Shown here: piece by piece, positions 35,816 to 47,509 of the stretch | Layout of the letters: every line of letters starts with the position of its first letter | How positions within the stretch are numbered: the first letter of the stretch is position 1 | NCBI GenBank assembly: GCA_900074885.1 | Contig: FJUW01000001.1 | Span: 806,001-870,000 of the forward strand | DNA length: 64,000 nt | DNA from: Rhynchosporium graminicola | Lineage: Eukaryota > Ascomycota > Leotiomycetes > Helotiales > Ploettnerulaceae | Direction: 5' to 3' | Program-made: the position numbers and the translations under genes | The notes under the pieces: model-generated | Seen by the model: the letters and a program-made list of their open reading frames with translations, nothing else | What the model was told of the DNA's origin: nothing | Database searches by the model: none

Positions 35816-36594
35816 GTGGGTTGTCTGTTGGTCGGTAAAGGCCCATGGTAGTAGCAGTATTCGTTTGGATGCAGATGTCTCGATTTTGGCCAGGATTCTG
35901 GCATGCAATATGTGTATTTAGCGTTGTGTGTAGGGAACACGTGGGACATGTGGGATAGTGTACTTATTAAGAGCACAATCTTACGAGCATCGTCTCATGA
36001 TTGCAGGAGCTAGATACACCACCTGTCGCGTCCAGGACGTGAATACAAGACAATCTAATCAAAGTAAATAGGAGCCGAGAAACGACCGTAAGACTGACTA
36101 ACCATATCGTCAATGAACAACGAGAACGTGTTGTCCACCCCTCCTGCACACTGCACTCCTCCTGTTATCAAATCTTCAGGACGTTGTAGGATGCTGGATA
36201 CCGGATGCCTGGCAGTCGAATAAATATTGGGACCACCACTAAAGAGCTGGGTCGCTTGTTTCTGCGGTGGTTCTGCATCGCGTCTTGTGCGGTTCGATAC
36301 CTACTACGAGCGATAGGAGTCTGGATTTATACTCGGGGTGTTGGAACGGGAGATAGAGACGTATCAGCGTGTGGGTTGGATAATAATAGTTTCTTGTTTA
36401 ATCTACAAATTTAATCAATGCACTAGTTCTGGGGCAGATCTACTATTGAGTTATTGCCTCTGAATATAACCAAGGCGAAGGGCGGCACATTGAGCGAAGC
36501 TTGAGAACTATAAGTATTAAATCAGAGAGTGCTCTAAAAGTCATCTTTACAGCCTGTAAAATGAAGCAGATTCGATCCTTACCACTCACTACAT
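35816..36594. other. Convergent 3' intergenic interval
   Basis: Contains the 3' ends of the DUF3433 gene and the thioesterase gene. No coding exon was seen; the short frame 36205-36414 has no supporting features. Confidence 0.5.
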
Positions 36595-38394
36595 CTATTC
36601 CAAGACCCCACCCCCCTCCCCATCACCCTGTCCATCCACACTCTCGCCCACAAGTCTACACCTCCGCCTCGCATCCAAAAACATCATGAATTCCGCATAC
36701 GTCTCCGGCACGATCCTCACATCCTTCGCCACCTCGAACGTGTAATTGAAAGTGCCCGTCGGTTTCGTGTGTCCGTGTTCGATATCCCGGACTTTACTAT
36801 CGACGCGGATCTGGATCCGACTACTGCCTTCCGGACTCTTCTTGTCCAGCGATCCATCCTCCACTAACTCTGAATCGGAATATGCTACTGTGGCGGTGAG
36901 GTAGAGGACCGAGCCGACGGGAACGGGGTTCTCGAAGACGGAGGGGTCGAGAGAGAGGAATGTAGGCCGCGTGTGCGACATGGATGCCGCGCACGTGAAT
37001 GCTAACTCGAAGGTGGATTTTAGCAGGAACCCGCCGAAGATCATGAAGTTGTGCCGGTTGCGGTATTGCGGTTGCATGATTTGTACGGATTGGATGGTGG
37101 TGCTGCGCATGGAGAGGGCGGAGGTTGGTTTGCGGGTTGGTGTGGAGGGGTTGTGGTAGTCGCGTTGGGTGAGGAAGATTTGGTGGATCAGGTCGGATTC
37201 TTCGTCGCTTGGGCGCTGTGAGTATTCGGATGGGAGGGAGAGTAAGGGGATTATGAAAAGGGGTGGATGGAGGGATGGAGACTCACTTGGGTGTTTGTTT
37301 ACGCAGTGTAAGTGCTGAGGCTGACTTTTTGCGAGCATAGTTCGCTTCTCTGTAAGAATGTTAGCGAGGACTCACAAACTTCGACGAGAAATAGCAATAC
37401 GTCAATATCTTGATGATCGGGTTCTGAATATCCTCAGAACACTCTCGGGGTGTATGGAGACGTCACGAGATTGCAATGCAACATACCCTTGAGCGAACAT
37501 AGCCTTCTCTTCTGGTGTATTTAATTTGAGAGGGCTAATAGCCACCGGTTTCTTAGTCGTCGGATCCAACGAAACCTACAGCACCATCAGTACGAATCCT
37601 TAGAGATATCCCAGAAGATTACACATACCATCGTAAAGGCACAAGTCAGAAGAACATCCTCCTCACTCCTCTCCTGCCCCTCCTTCGGTACCTTGGCTAC
37701 CTTAATCGAAATCTCACTACTACTCCTCCCAGTAGCAAAGCTGACTTGGCCACTAAGTTCCAGGTCACAGATCTCGCTAAGTGGGTGCTTGAGCGTGATT
37801 CGGTCGACGGCTGCGGTGACTGTCATGACAGAGTCGCCGGTATGTTTGTACGCGATCACGCCGGCCAGGGCGTCGAGATCCATAAAGATCGTTCCGAGCC
37901 GGATGTGTCCTGAACTGTTGATGTAACGGTCGAGAAGCCATGGGTCACGGGCTAGGGGGAGTATCTGGAGAGTATGTCAGTTGTAGGTTCACAGGCACGT
38001 GTAAGAATTATGTCTTGATTTATTTAGATCAGATTGATGCAGGGTATGAATCATCGCGCTCAATCTGCAAACAAGTATATGAAAGAAACCCGATGAGTTG
38101 ATGTAGAGGTCATGTGATGCTACTTACAACCCGCGTAATCTCCATACTCTTCGGCGAAAGATCCCTCTCATGAATAGCAGTCGGGACAGCCAGTGATGGA
38201 TTCTCACCAGACTGCTGTTTGCGAAAAGCTTCAATGAACGGAGTCCTCGTCCGCATGGCTGTCAACTCGCCATAAACTCCATCTGTGAGTCTGCGTGCGC
38301 TGATAGATAAGAACCGTGATTGTGGCCGGAGGTGATAGGTACGGAGACATCGCGATAGACGGTTAAGAGGGGCTGTGGGGAGTTTGGAGGGCAT
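36595..38394 (-). CDS. Mitochondrial acyl-CoA thioesterase, double-hotdog (ACOT9-like)
   Basis: Predicted to hydrolyse acyl-CoA to free acid and CoA. Five exons, 38128-38394, 37629-37964, 37487-37575, 37287-37349 and 36595-37207, join in phase to 455 residues. The N-terminus is Arg/Ser/Leu-rich without acids (RLSRCLRTYHLRPQSRFLS), a mitochondrial presequence. The first hotdog domain includes SSGHIRLGTIFMDLDALAG. The second includes NRHNFMIFGGFLLKSTFELA, with the N-x-N/H-x-F-GG pattern of ACOT proteins. The linker NDEESDLIH is conserved in the family. It appears only if the last intron ends at CCCAAG (37208); the CACAG eight bases earlier in transcript order shifts the frame. The C-terminal tail is Gly/Asp-rich. 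Chain-length preference cannot be read. Confidence 0.9.
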
Positions 38395-40328
38395 GGTTCA
38401 TGCTCTTGTTCTGATCATATGCTTGCTGTGTTTTGTTCGAAGAGAGGGGATGGTGAAGTTGGGTTAGGATTCTAGCGAGAAGTTGTTACCTTATCGGCGA
38501 GATACGAGGATTTCTGTAATTAAGAAACCGCGGAAGACGTTGATTATGCGGAATTATCGAGAGCTCCGGTTTATAATTACCTTTTACAATCGCAACAGAT
38601 CACCTTCTCGGAATCGTAATCTTCGTATATCTTCCATATATCTTTTAGGTTACCATATCTTGCATCGAGGCTGGCAGTTACTGGCGAGGCTCACCAGGAC
38701 TTACTCATTTATCATTGACCGCTTTTGTTTGATAGATACCAAGATATGACTACTTTCTTTTTTTCCCTTTCCTATTTACCTCTGCGAAATGTGAAAGCAA
38801 ATAAATGGCCTGTTCACCATTACATGTCGGGAACTTACAGTTCCTTCCAGTAACGGTATGCACGAATTGCTTACCAAAATGCATTACTCGTGATTGCTAT
38901 CCAAAGGCTCGTGCCAGAATCGGACATGAGGTTCAATCAAGACGTGAAAGTTCAATTACTAGTTTCTAGAAGACCGAATGCCTGCCTGCCTTCTTGTACT
39001 TTTAAGCTGGTCGAAGCAAGAGCCTTTCAAACCTCAGACTCAGACTAAGTCTCAGACTCGACCTCAAACTCGTGGGAAGAACAAATGACTCGTCGGAAGG
39101 CGAGCGAGCGAGCAAGCGAGTAGTCGTGACAACGGAACCAAAATCCTAAAACATCGGCCCAACCTGACACAGATGATGCTTCACGACTTCGGTTGAGCGG
39201 TTTGAAGGGTACAGAGAAGTCGTCATCGCAGAAGAAAAAGGAAACTAATAATATAAATGATGAAGATTTCGTTCATGTGTCACGGTGAATTCAGAAGGTA
39301 CATAGCGAGAGCCAAGGTAGAGTCCGATATCTTCAATACTTTGTTTGTTGGTACTCATAGGTAAAAAATGTGAAATGATCTCGAATCTCGAAAGGGTAAC
39401 GATATTCAGGTACGGTGCCGCCAAGAGCTGCAGAGGATGTTCCGTGAATACTCCGCGTACACCACTCACTGGTTGGCGCTGGTATGATTCTGGTAGTATT
39501 TAAGGTTATCTTCGTGGCTCAAGCATATGGTCAACTCTGTACTGTAGTACGCGGTACCTAGGTACAATACTGTAGGACGATTCTCGGATACCGATAGTCG
39601 CGAGCACGGCACGACGGCTGTTCTCGAGAGGGTCAGTGTGTGATTAATTAGGAGGTGGAGATGGGAGATCGCTGTTTCAGGAAATTGAATCCCGTCTTTA
39701 CGAGGTTCTACACCGCAGGTTATTTCCCTTCCTTGGTGAATAGTGATGAATCTCGTGGAGGAGGCTGTGCAATATGGATGGATACACGCCGTGACGCCAA
39801 AAGGGATAGAAAGGAGATTACAGTAATTATTTTGTCTGTCCTTCATCGGCCTCTGCCATCCGGGACGCGATATGTTACAGGCCGACTCATGAAAGGCCAA
39901 ACATTCATCGTTCGCTGTTCCACTCGTCGTCCCAAGATCTCGAGGGCGGGCTTTTGGCGCGGATAGTTCGGGAGAGAGAAGTGAGAAGTGAGAAGTGATG
40001 AATGAAGTCAGTGTTTAGTTAGGAAGTCGCGGGCGGCATCTTGGTGTTCGTGTTCTTGTTCTTGTTCTTGGGTCCAGTTCGTGGGCTGTTCTTGGAGGCT
40101 GGACTGGAAAGTTAGCTACCCGTGCTGGTATTGTATGAGTAGCATTGGCAAGTGGTGGCCAAGGGCTTGAGAAGGTTAGGAAGGCTGGTTGACTGGCTGA
40201 CTGATGGAACAGGAATGCTATTCTAATCGCTTTCTTTCGATTAGAATCATTCATCGTTGAGACGCTAGGCTGAGCGTGAATTAATTATATACGTACTTGC
40301 CTACCTGGCTGATATATGTGTGTATGAA

Positions 40329-40334
<6 letters not shown>

Positions 40335-40380
<46 letters not shown>
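40335..40380. repeat. (TA)n microsatellite
   Basis: A TA tract interrupted once by CA, flanked by TGTA/TGTG runs. Confidence 0.9.
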
Positions 40381-40381
<1 letters not shown>

Positions 40382-40892
40382 GTGTGTGTATACATACCTA
40401 GGTACCCTATATAGATGTCCATCTATAAGTACCTCGAAGAGTTGACTTGGTCTGGACTCAGGGGCCGGCATATTCGAACACTAAAAGTAGTTGGGTAGTA
40501 TGAAAGGTACGGGTACCTTACTGTACCTGTGGCAGATCAGATCAGATCTGTCAGGGTGTGTATCTACAGTAGAGCCGCGCACAGTAATTGATTGCTATTG
40601 CTCGGGTTCAAATGAATCGCACCAATCTCATACTAATACAAGCAACAATCTCAATTGATGGGAGATACAATACATACATAAGTAATTGGATAGAAATCGA
40701 GATTGAATTGCTGCTCCGCCACTTCATGCACACCTCCTCGGCTTCTAGTTGCTTTTACTTTTATTACTGTATAACTACTCGACCCACGCTCAGCCCAGCC
40801 AGCCAGCCCCAGCCAGCCAGTCCCAGCCAGTCCATCCGCCGCCCATCTCCCTCACTCGCTCACACCAATCAGTCCATCTGCCCGCCCCCTCC

Positions 40893-40929
40893 GACAGACT
40901 GACAGACTGACAGACTGACTGACTGACTG
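40893..40929. repeat. (GACA/GACT)n short tandem repeat in leader
   Basis: Alternating GACA and GACT tetramers about 530 bp upstream of the FLC/TRP-like start codon, probably in its 5' UTR or promoter. Confidence 0.8.
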
Positions 40930-41459
40930 TCGAACTCAAGTGCATTCCATCGTCCCTCTTGCAACCTTTTGCACTCCCCTTCCTTCATATCAACAACTTC
41001 ACATTCACCATTACACCCAAGTCGGTTTGGTCCTCGACGTCTCTCCTATCGTTCCCGTCACGACCCTCTCTTCGCCACCAATTTCTCGCAATATATCTCT
41101 CCTTAAAGTGAGCTGGAGCCCTCGCGTCCTTCTGCGATTCTTTCTTCTCGACAACACCACAGTCACTCCACGCCCCTCGCGACCAATCGCCATTCCATCT
41201 GCAGGACACTCAGGAACCCGCTGCAACAGTCAGCACAGCCCGTCAGCACCCTCTCGGAGAATCACGGTCACCTTACGACGAACGAACATACATCCATCGT
41301 GAGTTGAAGTCGGATTAGGGCGCGAAGAGCAATCGAAGGAGGAGCTTCGATTCTCCCGGGCACGCCAAACTCCACGATACGATCGGGCGTTCCGGGCTGT
41401 AACATTTACACCACACCTACCTACACCACACCGGCTTCTGCCGACAGATACTCGCAATC

Positions 41460-43835
41460 ATGCGGCCTTCGATATTACTTTCACCCTTGATCTCCACCCT
41501 CTCCCTTCTCTCCCTCTTCTCCGGCGCTTCCGCTACCAAGTTGATTGAAACCAAGTCGCTGAATACTTGCCAGCAAAACTCCAGCTTCACGGCCAGTCTG
41601 TTCAATGTCGTCTTCACCCCGAATAACAGGACAATTACTTATGACGTCGTCGGTGTATCTTCGATCCAGGGCAATGTCTCATTCGGTATCGAGGTCTTCG
41701 CGTACGGATACCGCTTCATCAAGCAGACCCTCGATCCATGTAACATGAAACTGAACGGAATGTGCCCAATGTCCACTGGTCAGATCGATATCAAATCCAA
41801 CCTGGTGCTGGACAAGGACACTATCAACCAAATTCCCGGAATCGCTTTTGGTGTCCCAGATATAGATGCCAGAGTCAGGATTCACATCAACGCTACCGCA
41901 AATCCAGATGTCAGTCTGGCATGTGTCGAGGCAACGCTTTCCAATGGAGAGACGGTCGATCAGAAGGGTGTCTCATGGACCACCGCTGTGATCGCTGGCA
42001 TGGCTCTCGTAGCTTCAGCCGTCACATCGGGACTGGGTCATTCAAACACTGCAGCTCACGTCGCAGCCAACGCCCTTTCGCTGTTTGGATACTTCCAGGC
42101 GCAGGCTATCGTCGGATTGACTGCCATTCCTCTCCCACCCATTGTTCAGTCATGGACGCAGAACTTCCAGTGGACCATGGGCATTATTCGAGTTGGCTTC
42201 ATGCAAAGTATAGCCACCTGGTATCAGAAGTCAACTGGAGGAACGCCCGGAACACTTCTCAACAGTCTTACAACAACATCTGTTCAGGTGCTCAAGAAGC
42301 GATCAGCCAGCACGACTGTGGGTAAGCGATCTGTTGATGAGACGATCAAGCTTCTCATTCATGCCCATGAACTGAGCAAGCGTGCCACGGACACGCATTC
42401 TGGAACCTACATTGTGAGAGGTATCAAGAGAGTCGCTTTCCGAGCCGATATCGAAGCAACGAACCTTTTCTTGACAGGTCTTGCTTTCTTCTGTATTTTC
42501 ATCTGCCTCACTATCATCTTCGTCTCCTTGTTCAAAGGGTTTTGCGAACTTGCTATCAGAATGAAGTGGATGAAGGGCAACAAGTTCGAGGATTTTCGCA
42601 ATGGGTGGTTCACTGTTCTCAAGGGCATCATGTTCCGCATGGTTCTAATTGGTTTCCCTCAGATGACCATCCTTTGCTTATGGGAATTCACTCAGGTCGA
42701 CTCGCCAGCCGAGATTGTTCTGGCTATTTTCTTCTTTTTTGGCATGACTGGAACCCTTGCTTGGGCTGCATTGAAGGTTGTCCGCATTGCAAAGCGATCG
42801 GTGGAGATGCACAAGAACCCTGCTTACATCCTCTACTCGGATCCAGCTGCTCTCAACAAGTGGGGATTCCTATACGTCCAGTTCAGAGCTAGTGCGTACT
42901 ATTTCATCCTTCCGACTTTGGCCTACCTTCTTGTAAAAGGAATGTTCATTGCTTTCGGCCAAAAATCAGGCACTGTGCAGGCCGTTGCATTAGTTCTCAT
43001 TGAGGCGGTCATCTTGATTGGGGCCAGTGTTATTCGACCATGGATGGACAAGAGCACTAATAGCTTCAACATCGCTATCTGTGCCGTTAACTTTGTCAAT
43101 GCTGTCTTCCTACTGATCTTCACCGATGTCTTCAACCAGCCAGGCATAGTGACTGGTATCGTGGGAGTGATCTTCTTCGTCCTCAACGCAGCATTTTCTC
43201 TGGTCCTTCTGATCTTGGTATTACTCGCTACGGTCTATGCTTTCATCCGAAAGAACCCAGACAGTCGATACCAGCCAATGAACGACGATCGTGGATCCTT
43301 TATCAAGTCTCAGACACAACTCACCACCGAGCTGGACGCTTTGGGAGCCACTGCCAGAGGTGATACGAAGACTGGTTACAAGCACAATCTTGATTTGGAT
43401 GACGATAACGATTCATGGTCGTCGGATTCGTTGAGAAACCAAGCCAACCAGCCAATTCCTCCCCAAACTGCCAACTCAGGAGCTGCTGCTTACAGAGACC
43501 CACCTCATTCTCCCTTGGACCCATCTGTTCCGTTGTTCCCCGCAGGACATGGCCCGCCACCAAATTACCATGACAAACCCCATCCGATGTATCAAAACGA
43601 GCATCGTAACCCAAGTGATGTGCCTTTGATGGGTAGCAGACCTGGGCCATCCCCTAGCCCATACTCCAACCCCAACAACTCGAACCTCTCAGCGGCGTAC
43701 AGGGCGCAAAATACAGCGAGTCCCGCGGGTAGCAGAAACAATAACAATGCCAGGTAAGAATATCACCCCGAATGTGACTGTCTCAGGACTAACCTATCTA
43801 GTCCTTGGCAACGTGGAGCTGGATATGAACATTAA
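41460..43835 (+). CDS. TRP-like / flavin-carrier family membrane protein (ML-like domain, FLC/Pkd2 type)
   Basis: A member of the fungal TRP-like family that includes yeast Flc1-3 and fission-yeast Pkd2, implicated in FAD import into the ER, calcium homeostasis and wall integrity. Exons 41460-43753 and 43802-43835 give 775 residues. The short last exon encodes SPWQRGAGYEH, which I recall as the usual C-terminus of the family; without it the protein ends in an Asn run. Residues 1-25 are a signal peptide. Residues 26-165 form the ML-like luminal domain, with cysteines at 37, 94, 102 and 155 that could pair. About nine transmembrane helices follow, from about 172 to 605. A luminal loop at 275-325 carries four Lys-Arg pairs. 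The cytosolic tail (about 610-775) is Pro/Asn-rich. Whether this one is a channel or a carrier is open. Confidence 0.92.
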
Positions 43836-45146
43836 TGAATTATTGTAATCGGCGTTCTACCTGATCGAAAATAATCGATCCCATGGGCTGGTGTTATCTG
43901 TATATTTTGCTGTCTGTATTCCGACAGCTGGCTGTGCGTGGAGGAAACTTCAATTTTCTGCAGGGAAGGCGTGAAGTGAACACCCTATACAGAGGATACG
44001 CAACTCGCCTATTGGCTACTTGGCCTCTCAACACAACTCGGACCACAACCACATCTCACATCGTGGATCCAAACCTACACCTCTTACTAGTACCGAAGAG
44101 AAAAAAAGCTTTCATTTTGTTGAGGCATGGGAGTAGGACGGGCTGCGATTGAATGACTTTCTCACATGAGATCTGCGGACAGAGGGATGTACAGAAGGAG
44201 TGCAGTTTGCATGCATGCATGACTTTGGATGTTGCCGATGATTGCGCATCCGGGCAGAAAGTACATAATCGGTCGACTTGGCGCGTTTTTCTGAGAATGA
44301 ATACTTGCATTAGTGGCAGGCTGTATCGCGGTGTACCAGAGAACTTGTTGATGTGCCTGTCTGTTAAACCAGCTCTTGGGGTCTTTCTACTTCACTATTT
44401 CTCGGCGAACTGTGTTCCTAGGCAACTAATACTTGCATTGAGGAAAGGGACTTTGTGCGAGCGAGAGCAACTTTATTTCTAATTGTAGCTTTTCTCATCC
44501 TGGCTTAGCAGTTGCTTTTTCTGTGACTGCCTAGGTGTTTTCTGTTCACAAAAGGTAGAATTGATTCCTGGAGTCATTTCCATATGATTGTTGCGTCTTC
44601 CCATTAATGGTAAATGTTCTGGCTTCTGGCCATCGCACATCGTCTCTCAGACTTCTACTATTCGTTCCTGCTTTCCCTTCTTGCCAAACATCCCCTCGAC
44701 CCTTTCTCGCCATTTTCACTCGTTCCTTCCTGCTCCTTTCAGAATCATCTCTAACCTCTTTTCATTTTTCTTGAAGTCGAGTGTTCAACCACAAACATCT
44801 TTCGGATCAGTAGCACAATCTCTATCTCCAACATTGAACGGAGCATCAATACTCCGATCACTTGCTCATACGATATCACGTTCGTCAACAGTACGCTGGA
44901 ACTGTGTGTGAAGCTTATTATTAGGACACGCAACCATCATTACTCGCCCGCGAAAACGTCGCTATCCTTACCTTCTGGACACATCGTCAATACACGCAGA
45001 CTCGCAAGTTCGACACCATCTTCATTATATTGCCTCCAATCAAGGTCTACACCTACATAAAGCCGATAATCCGCGCTCCTGATAGAGATTGGAAACCTAC
45101 CGCCTCAACAAAACGCAAATGGATCACGGACCTTGATAAAATACAG
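43836..45146. other. Intergenic interval and probable 5' region of the next gene
   Basis: About 1.3 kb. From 44590 the plus strand is pyrimidine-rich, like a promoter and leader. The frame of the following gene stays open back to 44925 without an ATG, so coding may extend into this interval through a non-AUG start or an unseen upstream exon. Confidence 0.45.
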
Positions 45147-47102
45147 ATGTTCCTCTGGGGCTTGAACAGAAGGCCAGGTGATATAATAGAAGTCCAAAGA
45201 CATGTGTGCTCCGGGTGCGCCCCGATGAAAGCGTATGAGGCTAGCAAGTCTAGGTTGGGTCCACAGAGGTTCAGGGTGGTTTTGACAAATTGGGGATGGA
45301 CCGACGATGACGTAGATCTCCATGAGAAGATGCTCATGCGGCAGCGGGAGAACTGGGACTGGCAGGGTGAGTGTCAGGGTGTGCAAGAGATCGAGAGTGT
45401 TGAGAAGGACCGGCCTGAACAAGTACAGGATGCGGTTGAGAAGGGGCTTGAGGGTGATGAAGAACCATTCGATGAGTTGGCAGAGCCTCGTACGCATTAT
45501 CGAAACGAAACAGAGACAACTTCGATGGGCGTCTGTTTGCCATCATCAAGACCATCGGATTGGAACTTTAGAACGGGGCAGTGTACACCAATCGGAAGCG
45601 ACACACAATGGGCTGAAGTTGACTGGGCTAGTCTCTTGAATCCTACTGCATTTACTGTATTGGCGGAAGATAGCGACGCGACGAAGATTCTGTCCGACAA
45701 GGTTAATTCTGCTGTTCACGACTTCTCGGCAAGCCTATCGCATGTTTGTACCCGGGTTGAGAAGATCTTTGCTCAGATGAGCACTCTTTTCCCTACCATC
45801 AGTGCTCAAAACGCTGCTACCCTATCACAATCGAGCATCGTTGAGCCATCTTCTCAAAGTTTGGCCACAGCAAGTACTCTTCAGCCTGTGCAAGTATCTA
45901 CAGATGGATTGGCTCCGTCAAAGAGAGATCCCAATGATCCTACAGAGCTTTTCACCGCTGTTGCAGCTCATGCGTTACCCACGCCCCCTTCCCTGCCCTT
46001 TGCAAGCCAGGAATATGCACACTCCGAATCCGGACTACCTACAAGTCATGATCTTATGAACGTTAAGACCATTGAGGTCAGCCAAACAGGAGCGTGGAAG
46101 ATAATCGGTGATAGTTTTGGAAACCATCCGACAGGCAGCGAACCTACAAGCCTAGATCTGGACGACGATGTGAAAATCAAGCCAGAGCTTCGCAAGAGAG
46201 AATCCACTGATCAATCTGAAGGAATTGAAGTCAACACCAGCGAATCGTCAAAGGTCACTAGTACAGTCCCGAATACCAACGACAGCCCTGCGGTACCTGG
46301 GCTTCGGCTGCAGGTTGAATCCAAGGCAAGTGTACTCAAAAGAAGCTGGGATTTCAATTACAATGATGACTGGGAATGGGCCCATTGTTGGACTGGACAG
46401 ATTGAATGGGCTAGCTGTATTAAACAACCCCGGTATCAGCTATTCAAGAAGATACGACGCCTCATACGCGAGGCGTACTACTCCCAGTTCCCGGGTCTCC
46501 GCAACCTAACACAGTCAAGGCTTTTCAAGAAATGGCTGCAACGACGAACCGTTGTCGACGGCCGAAATGTTGTAGAAGTTCCAGAAAATATTGCATCAAA
46601 ACCGTCGACAGCATTAACAGATGCATCTCACTGCAGCAGACTTGATGACATAGGCGAGCTCCCAACCGTAGATGATCCAGTCTGCGATGCTCATAAATAC
46701 TCTCGATACCCTTCAATCGACAAAGGCGACCAAGACAGAGGATTCGCAACAGCCTCGTCCGGCGCAAGTACTCTACAATGCACAAACCCGTTCGCTGTTC
46801 TGATATTCTTCCTGGTTATCTACTTATTCTTTTCGAGGCGGACGGTTCACGTTTTCAGTCCTAGAGCGGAGATACAATCAGTCCACCCAGCTGTTTTGAC
46901 AGCAGACTTGAATCAAGATCCCAACGATGACAACAAGGATATGGACAGTGCGGACCCCGAGGATTCGGAACCCTTCCAGAGAGATAGCCAGGTTTATGAG
47001 ATGCAGGTCACGACTATACGATATAGAGACCTCTCACGGCTGGTGCCTGGGTTGCGGCCAGAGACTGAGAAGTATCCAATGGGTCGGAGATGGTCTTTGT
47101 AG
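45147..47102 (+). CDS. Unrecognised protein with a C-terminal transmembrane segment (5' end uncertain)
   Basis: I do not recognise a family. Counted from the first in-frame ATG (45147) the protein has 651 residues. Protein-like sequence continues upstream (PPIKVYTYIKPIIRAPDRDW from 45033) and the frame is open to 44925, so the true start is probably further upstream. The middle is Ser/Thr/Glu-rich and disordered. A Trp-rich conserved-looking block at about 410-490 includes DDWEWAHCWTGQIEWASC and a basic helix (LFKKIRRLIREAYYSQFPG). A hydrophobic helix at about 546-562 (AVLIFFLVIYLFF), followed by SRR, suggests a membrane anchor, leaving some 90 residues after it. No enzyme motif was found. 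Confidence 0.6.
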   Translation: MFLWGLNRRPGDIIEVQRHVCSGCAPMKAYEASKSRLGPQRFRVVLTNWGWTDDDVDLHEKMLMRQRENWDWQGECQGVQEIESVEKDRPEQVQDAVEKGLEGDEEPFDELAEPRTHYRNETETTSMGVCLPSSRPSDWNFRTGQCTPIGSDTQWAEVDWASLLNPTAFTVLAEDSDATKILSDKVNSAVHDFSASLSHVCTRVEKIFAQMSTLFPTISAQNAATLSQSSIVEPSSQSLATASTLQPVQVSTDGLAPSKRDPNDPTELFTAVAAHALPTPPSLPFASQEYAHSESGLPTSHDLMNVKTIEVSQTGAWKIIGDSFGNHPTGSEPTSLDLDDDVKIKPELRKRESTDQSEGIEVNTSESSKVTSTVPNTNDSPAVPGLRLQVESKASVLKRSWDFNYNDDWEWAHCWTGQIEWASCIKQPRYQLFKKIRRLIREAYYSQFPGLRNLTQSRLFKKWLQRRTVVDGRNVVEVPENIASKPSTALTDASHCSRLDDIGELPTVDDPVCDAHKYSRYPSIDKGDQDRGFATASSGASTLQCTNPFAVLIFFLVIYLFFSRRTVHVFSPRAEIQSVHPAVLTADLNQDPNDDNKDMDSADPEDSEPFQRDSQVYEMQVTTIRYRDLSRLVPGLRPETEKYPMGRRWSL

Positions 47103-47509
47103 ATCCGGATGGGAGTGAACGGAACAGTGAAAGTGAAACTAAAGATGGAAATGGGAGTAGAGGCAAAACGATCGGGTGGAGCCGCCATCTGGGCTTGACA
47201 GGCTTGTGATTTAACAATAGCGAAGGGTGTGTGTGAGGTCTGTTAGATGCCAAGAGCAGGTTTGCGTCTGTTTGTTTATGTTTACTTTACGAGTTGTCTT
47301 AGCGACTCGAAGCGAGCGGATGTCAATCTTAGCCGTTAGAGATGCATCAGCGAATCATTACCATCTGAATCTCCTCCATTAACCAAATTTCCCATGTGAG
47401 GTAGCCGAGTCAGATTATTGGAAATGATGCGTATAAAGCAAATGGTATCTGTGCACAACACCTCGGCGAATTCCCCCCTCTCTTAACTCACCAACAACAA
47501 CACCATACT
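47103..47509. other. Short intergenic interval
   Basis: Follows the stop of the unrecognised gene and precedes the 3' end of the decayed phosphatase gene. No independent feature was seen. Confidence 0.5.

Larger units (their letters stand above)
38395..41459. other. Long divergent intergenic interval with simple repeats
   Basis: About 3 kb between divergent genes. The right part, from about 40700, is a C- and T-rich leader of the FLC/TRP-like gene. No coding exon was recognised. The frames 39466-39900 (minus) and 39655-39966 (plus) overlap antisense and carry no family signature. TA and GACT repeats are listed separately. Confidence 0.5.

Noticed and set aside
37208..37216. Alternative acceptor CACAG for the last intron of the thioesterase
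   Set aside because: Using it breaks the frame, while the CCCAAG acceptor restores the conserved NDEESDLIH segment and a CDS divisible by three.
39466..39966. Overlapping open frames on both strands (144 and 103 codons)
   Set aside because: They are antisense to each other, lack any domain or signal, and lie in a promoter-like interval.
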